DNA of 64,000 bases from NCBI GenBank assembly GCA_031279415.1, contig JAITIP010000037.1, positions 62,001-126,000 of the forward strand, written 5' to 3'. Under the pieces are notes generated by a model. The model ran no database searches, was not told the origin of the DNA, and worked only from the letters and a program-made list of their open reading frames with translations. The translations under genes and the position numbers were made by a program. This stretch comes from Candidatus Endomicrobium procryptotermitis (GTDB lineage: Bacteria; Elusimicrobiota; Endomicrobiia; Endomicrobiales; Endomicrobiaceae). Below are positions 63,076 through 64,000 of the stretch, one piece after another (positions within the stretch are counted from its first letter, which is position 1; every line of letters begins with the position of its first letter).

Positions 63076-63999
63076 TCAGCCTTTGATAACCGCCAAAGGA
63101 ACAAGTTTTGCTACTTTATTTGCTATTCCCGCGCCCTCACACGAAGTAATGACTTCGTCAATATTTTTGTACGCGTTCGGCGTTTCTTCAGCTAAAGTTT
63201 TATAGGAATTCATAAAAACTTTTATGCCTCTGTTTTCCAGATAATTTTTTAATTCTTTGCCGTTAGTGGATTCTAACGCCGTGCTTCTGCTCATTAATCT
63301 TCCGGCTCCGTGACAAACTGAACCGAACGTTTCGTCCATAGCTTTCTGCGTTCCGCAAAGAATATAAGATGCTGTTCCCATTGTTCCCGGTACTATCACA
63401 GGCTGACCGTAAGAAACATAGGCTTTCGGTATTTGCGTGCTGCCCGCGGCAAACGCTCTGGTGGCTCCTTTTCTGTGAAGCATAACTTTTCTGCCTTTAT
63501 GTTTTTCGATTTTTCCTATATTGTGTGCAATGTCATAAACATTTTTTACATCGTCGGCACAGAAACCAGCTTCTTTAAAAGCCTGCCTTATAAAATAAGT
63601 TATCATCTGTCTATTTACCCATGCATAATTTGCGCCGCACGCCATGGCGGAAAAATATGTTTTTCCCTCCTGAGAATTAATTGGAGCGCAGCAAAGCTGT
63701 CTGTCGGGTACTTCTATACCGTATTTTATTACGGCTTTTTGCATAAGCCCTATGTTATCATCGCAGATCTGATAACCGAATCCACGAGACCCGGTGTGAA
63801 TCATTATTGCAATGGAATCTTTTTCTATTGTGAGAACTTCAGCAATTTTGCGGTCAAACACTTCTTCAACTTTTTGAATTTCTATAAAGTGATTGCCCGC
63901 GCCAAGTGTGCCGACCTGCGCCAAGCCTCTTTCAAAAGCGCGACTGCTGACATTTTCCGAACAGGCACTTTTCATGCAGCCGTTTTCTTCGGTTTTATC
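63076..63999 (-). CDS. rtcB: RNA-splicing ligase RtcB, C-terminal part (5' end outside window)
   Basis: The frame is open to the right edge, so the Met at 63975 is internal. About 307 residues are visible, with the family's metal and catalytic sites: GTLGAGNHFIEIQ, HTGSRGFGYQ, the loop HRKGATRAF, PGTMGTASYIL and CHGAGRLMSR. The last of these holds the His that becomes guanylylated in RtcB. The enzyme joins 2',3'-cyclic phosphate or 3'-phosphate RNA ends to 5'-OH ends using GTP and Mn, for RNA repair. The N-terminal metal-binding Asp and Cys residues are outside the window. Confidence 0.96.
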   Translation of the reverse strand, partial: DKTEENGCMKSACSENVSSRAFERGLAQVGTLGAGNHFIEIQKVEEVFDRKIAEVLTIEKDSIAIMIHTGSRGFGYQICDDNIGLMQKAVIKYGIEVPDRQLCCAPINSQEGKTYFSAMACGANYAWVNRQMITYFIRQAFKEAGFCADDVKNVYDIAHNIGKIEKHKGRKVMLHRKGATRAFAAGSTQIPKAYVSYGQPVIVPGTMGTASYILCGTQKAMDETFGSVCHGAGRLMSRSTALESTNGKELKNYLENRGIKVFMNSYKTLAEETPNAYKNIDEVITSCEGAGIANKVAKLVPLAVIKG

Positions 64000-64000
64000 C

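Noticed and set aside
1-64000. CRISPR array, prophage or integrative element
   Set aside because: No regularly spaced repeats, cas genes, phage structural genes or integrase were seen; the only mobile-element trace is the IS30 relic.

Overview
The window is AT-rich chromosomal DNA from a Gram-negative-type (diderm) bacterium: it encodes a TonB-dependent receptor, a TonB-like protein, lipoproteins with lipoboxes and periplasmic proteins. Radical SAM enzymes and flavin-based redox proteins point to an anaerobe. The low GC, a giant signal-peptide protein with a PEP/pyruvate-binding C-terminus, several gene fragments and an IS30 relic suggest an Elusimicrobiota/Endomicrobia-like (less likely Omnitrophota) gut symbiont. 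This placement is an inference; no rRNA gene is present to confirm it.

Layout. 1-1222: 3' part of alaS. 1266-4204: a BcgI-like (type IIB) restriction-modification system whose specificity gene is split by a run of 14 G, a probable phase-variation switch. 4235-8550: housekeeping genes (double-ACT protein, peptide deformylase, tRNA-Arg(CCG), D-aminoacyl-tRNA deacylase, a radical SAM/Memo pair, NAD(P)HX epimerase). 8537-16053: an active/inactive pair of M16 peptidases joined to a complete Dpp/Opp-type peptide ABC importer. 16055-17503: CCA-adding enzyme. 17849-26506: a 2885-residue protein combining TraB-like, CPBP-protease-like, PEP-swivel and ATP-grasp regions. 26594-29665: YchF, nitroreductase, GNAT acetyltransferase, TerC. 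29704-29952: IS30 transposase relic. 30220-34758 (minus): radical SAM protein, a GT2 glycosyltransferase and a GT2-GT9-methyltransferase-like fusion, probably for surface glycans. 34852-35670 (minus): orphan receiver-HPt protein.

36531-52426 is a metal-uptake island. Two ABC half-transporters (minus) and an LCMT-like methyltransferase (plus) diverge from a shared promoter region. Then come an FTR1 permease, P19/Tp34 lipoprotein, DUF2318 membrane protein, two FtsX-type permeases and an ATPase in the order of the Campylobacter p19 iron locus, followed by an FMN-binding protein with its ApbE flavin transferase, an OprC/NosA-like TonB-dependent copper receptor and a TonB-like protein. An identical 14-bp near-palindrome lies in the promoter regions of both units and probably marks a metal-responsive regulon.

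52497-61307 is a defence island: two orphan HsdS fragments tail to tail, a two-gene system (PLD-SNF2 helicase plus N6-adenine methylase), and directly behind the methylase an inverted alternative C-terminal recognition domain bounded by exact 20-bp and 28-bp inverted repeats. This predicts an approximately 930-bp DNA inversion that would exchange the methylase's target-recognition domain. The outer repeat lies in the broken N-terminus of another DNA methyltransferase. The window ends with serS and the C-terminal part of rtcB (both minus).
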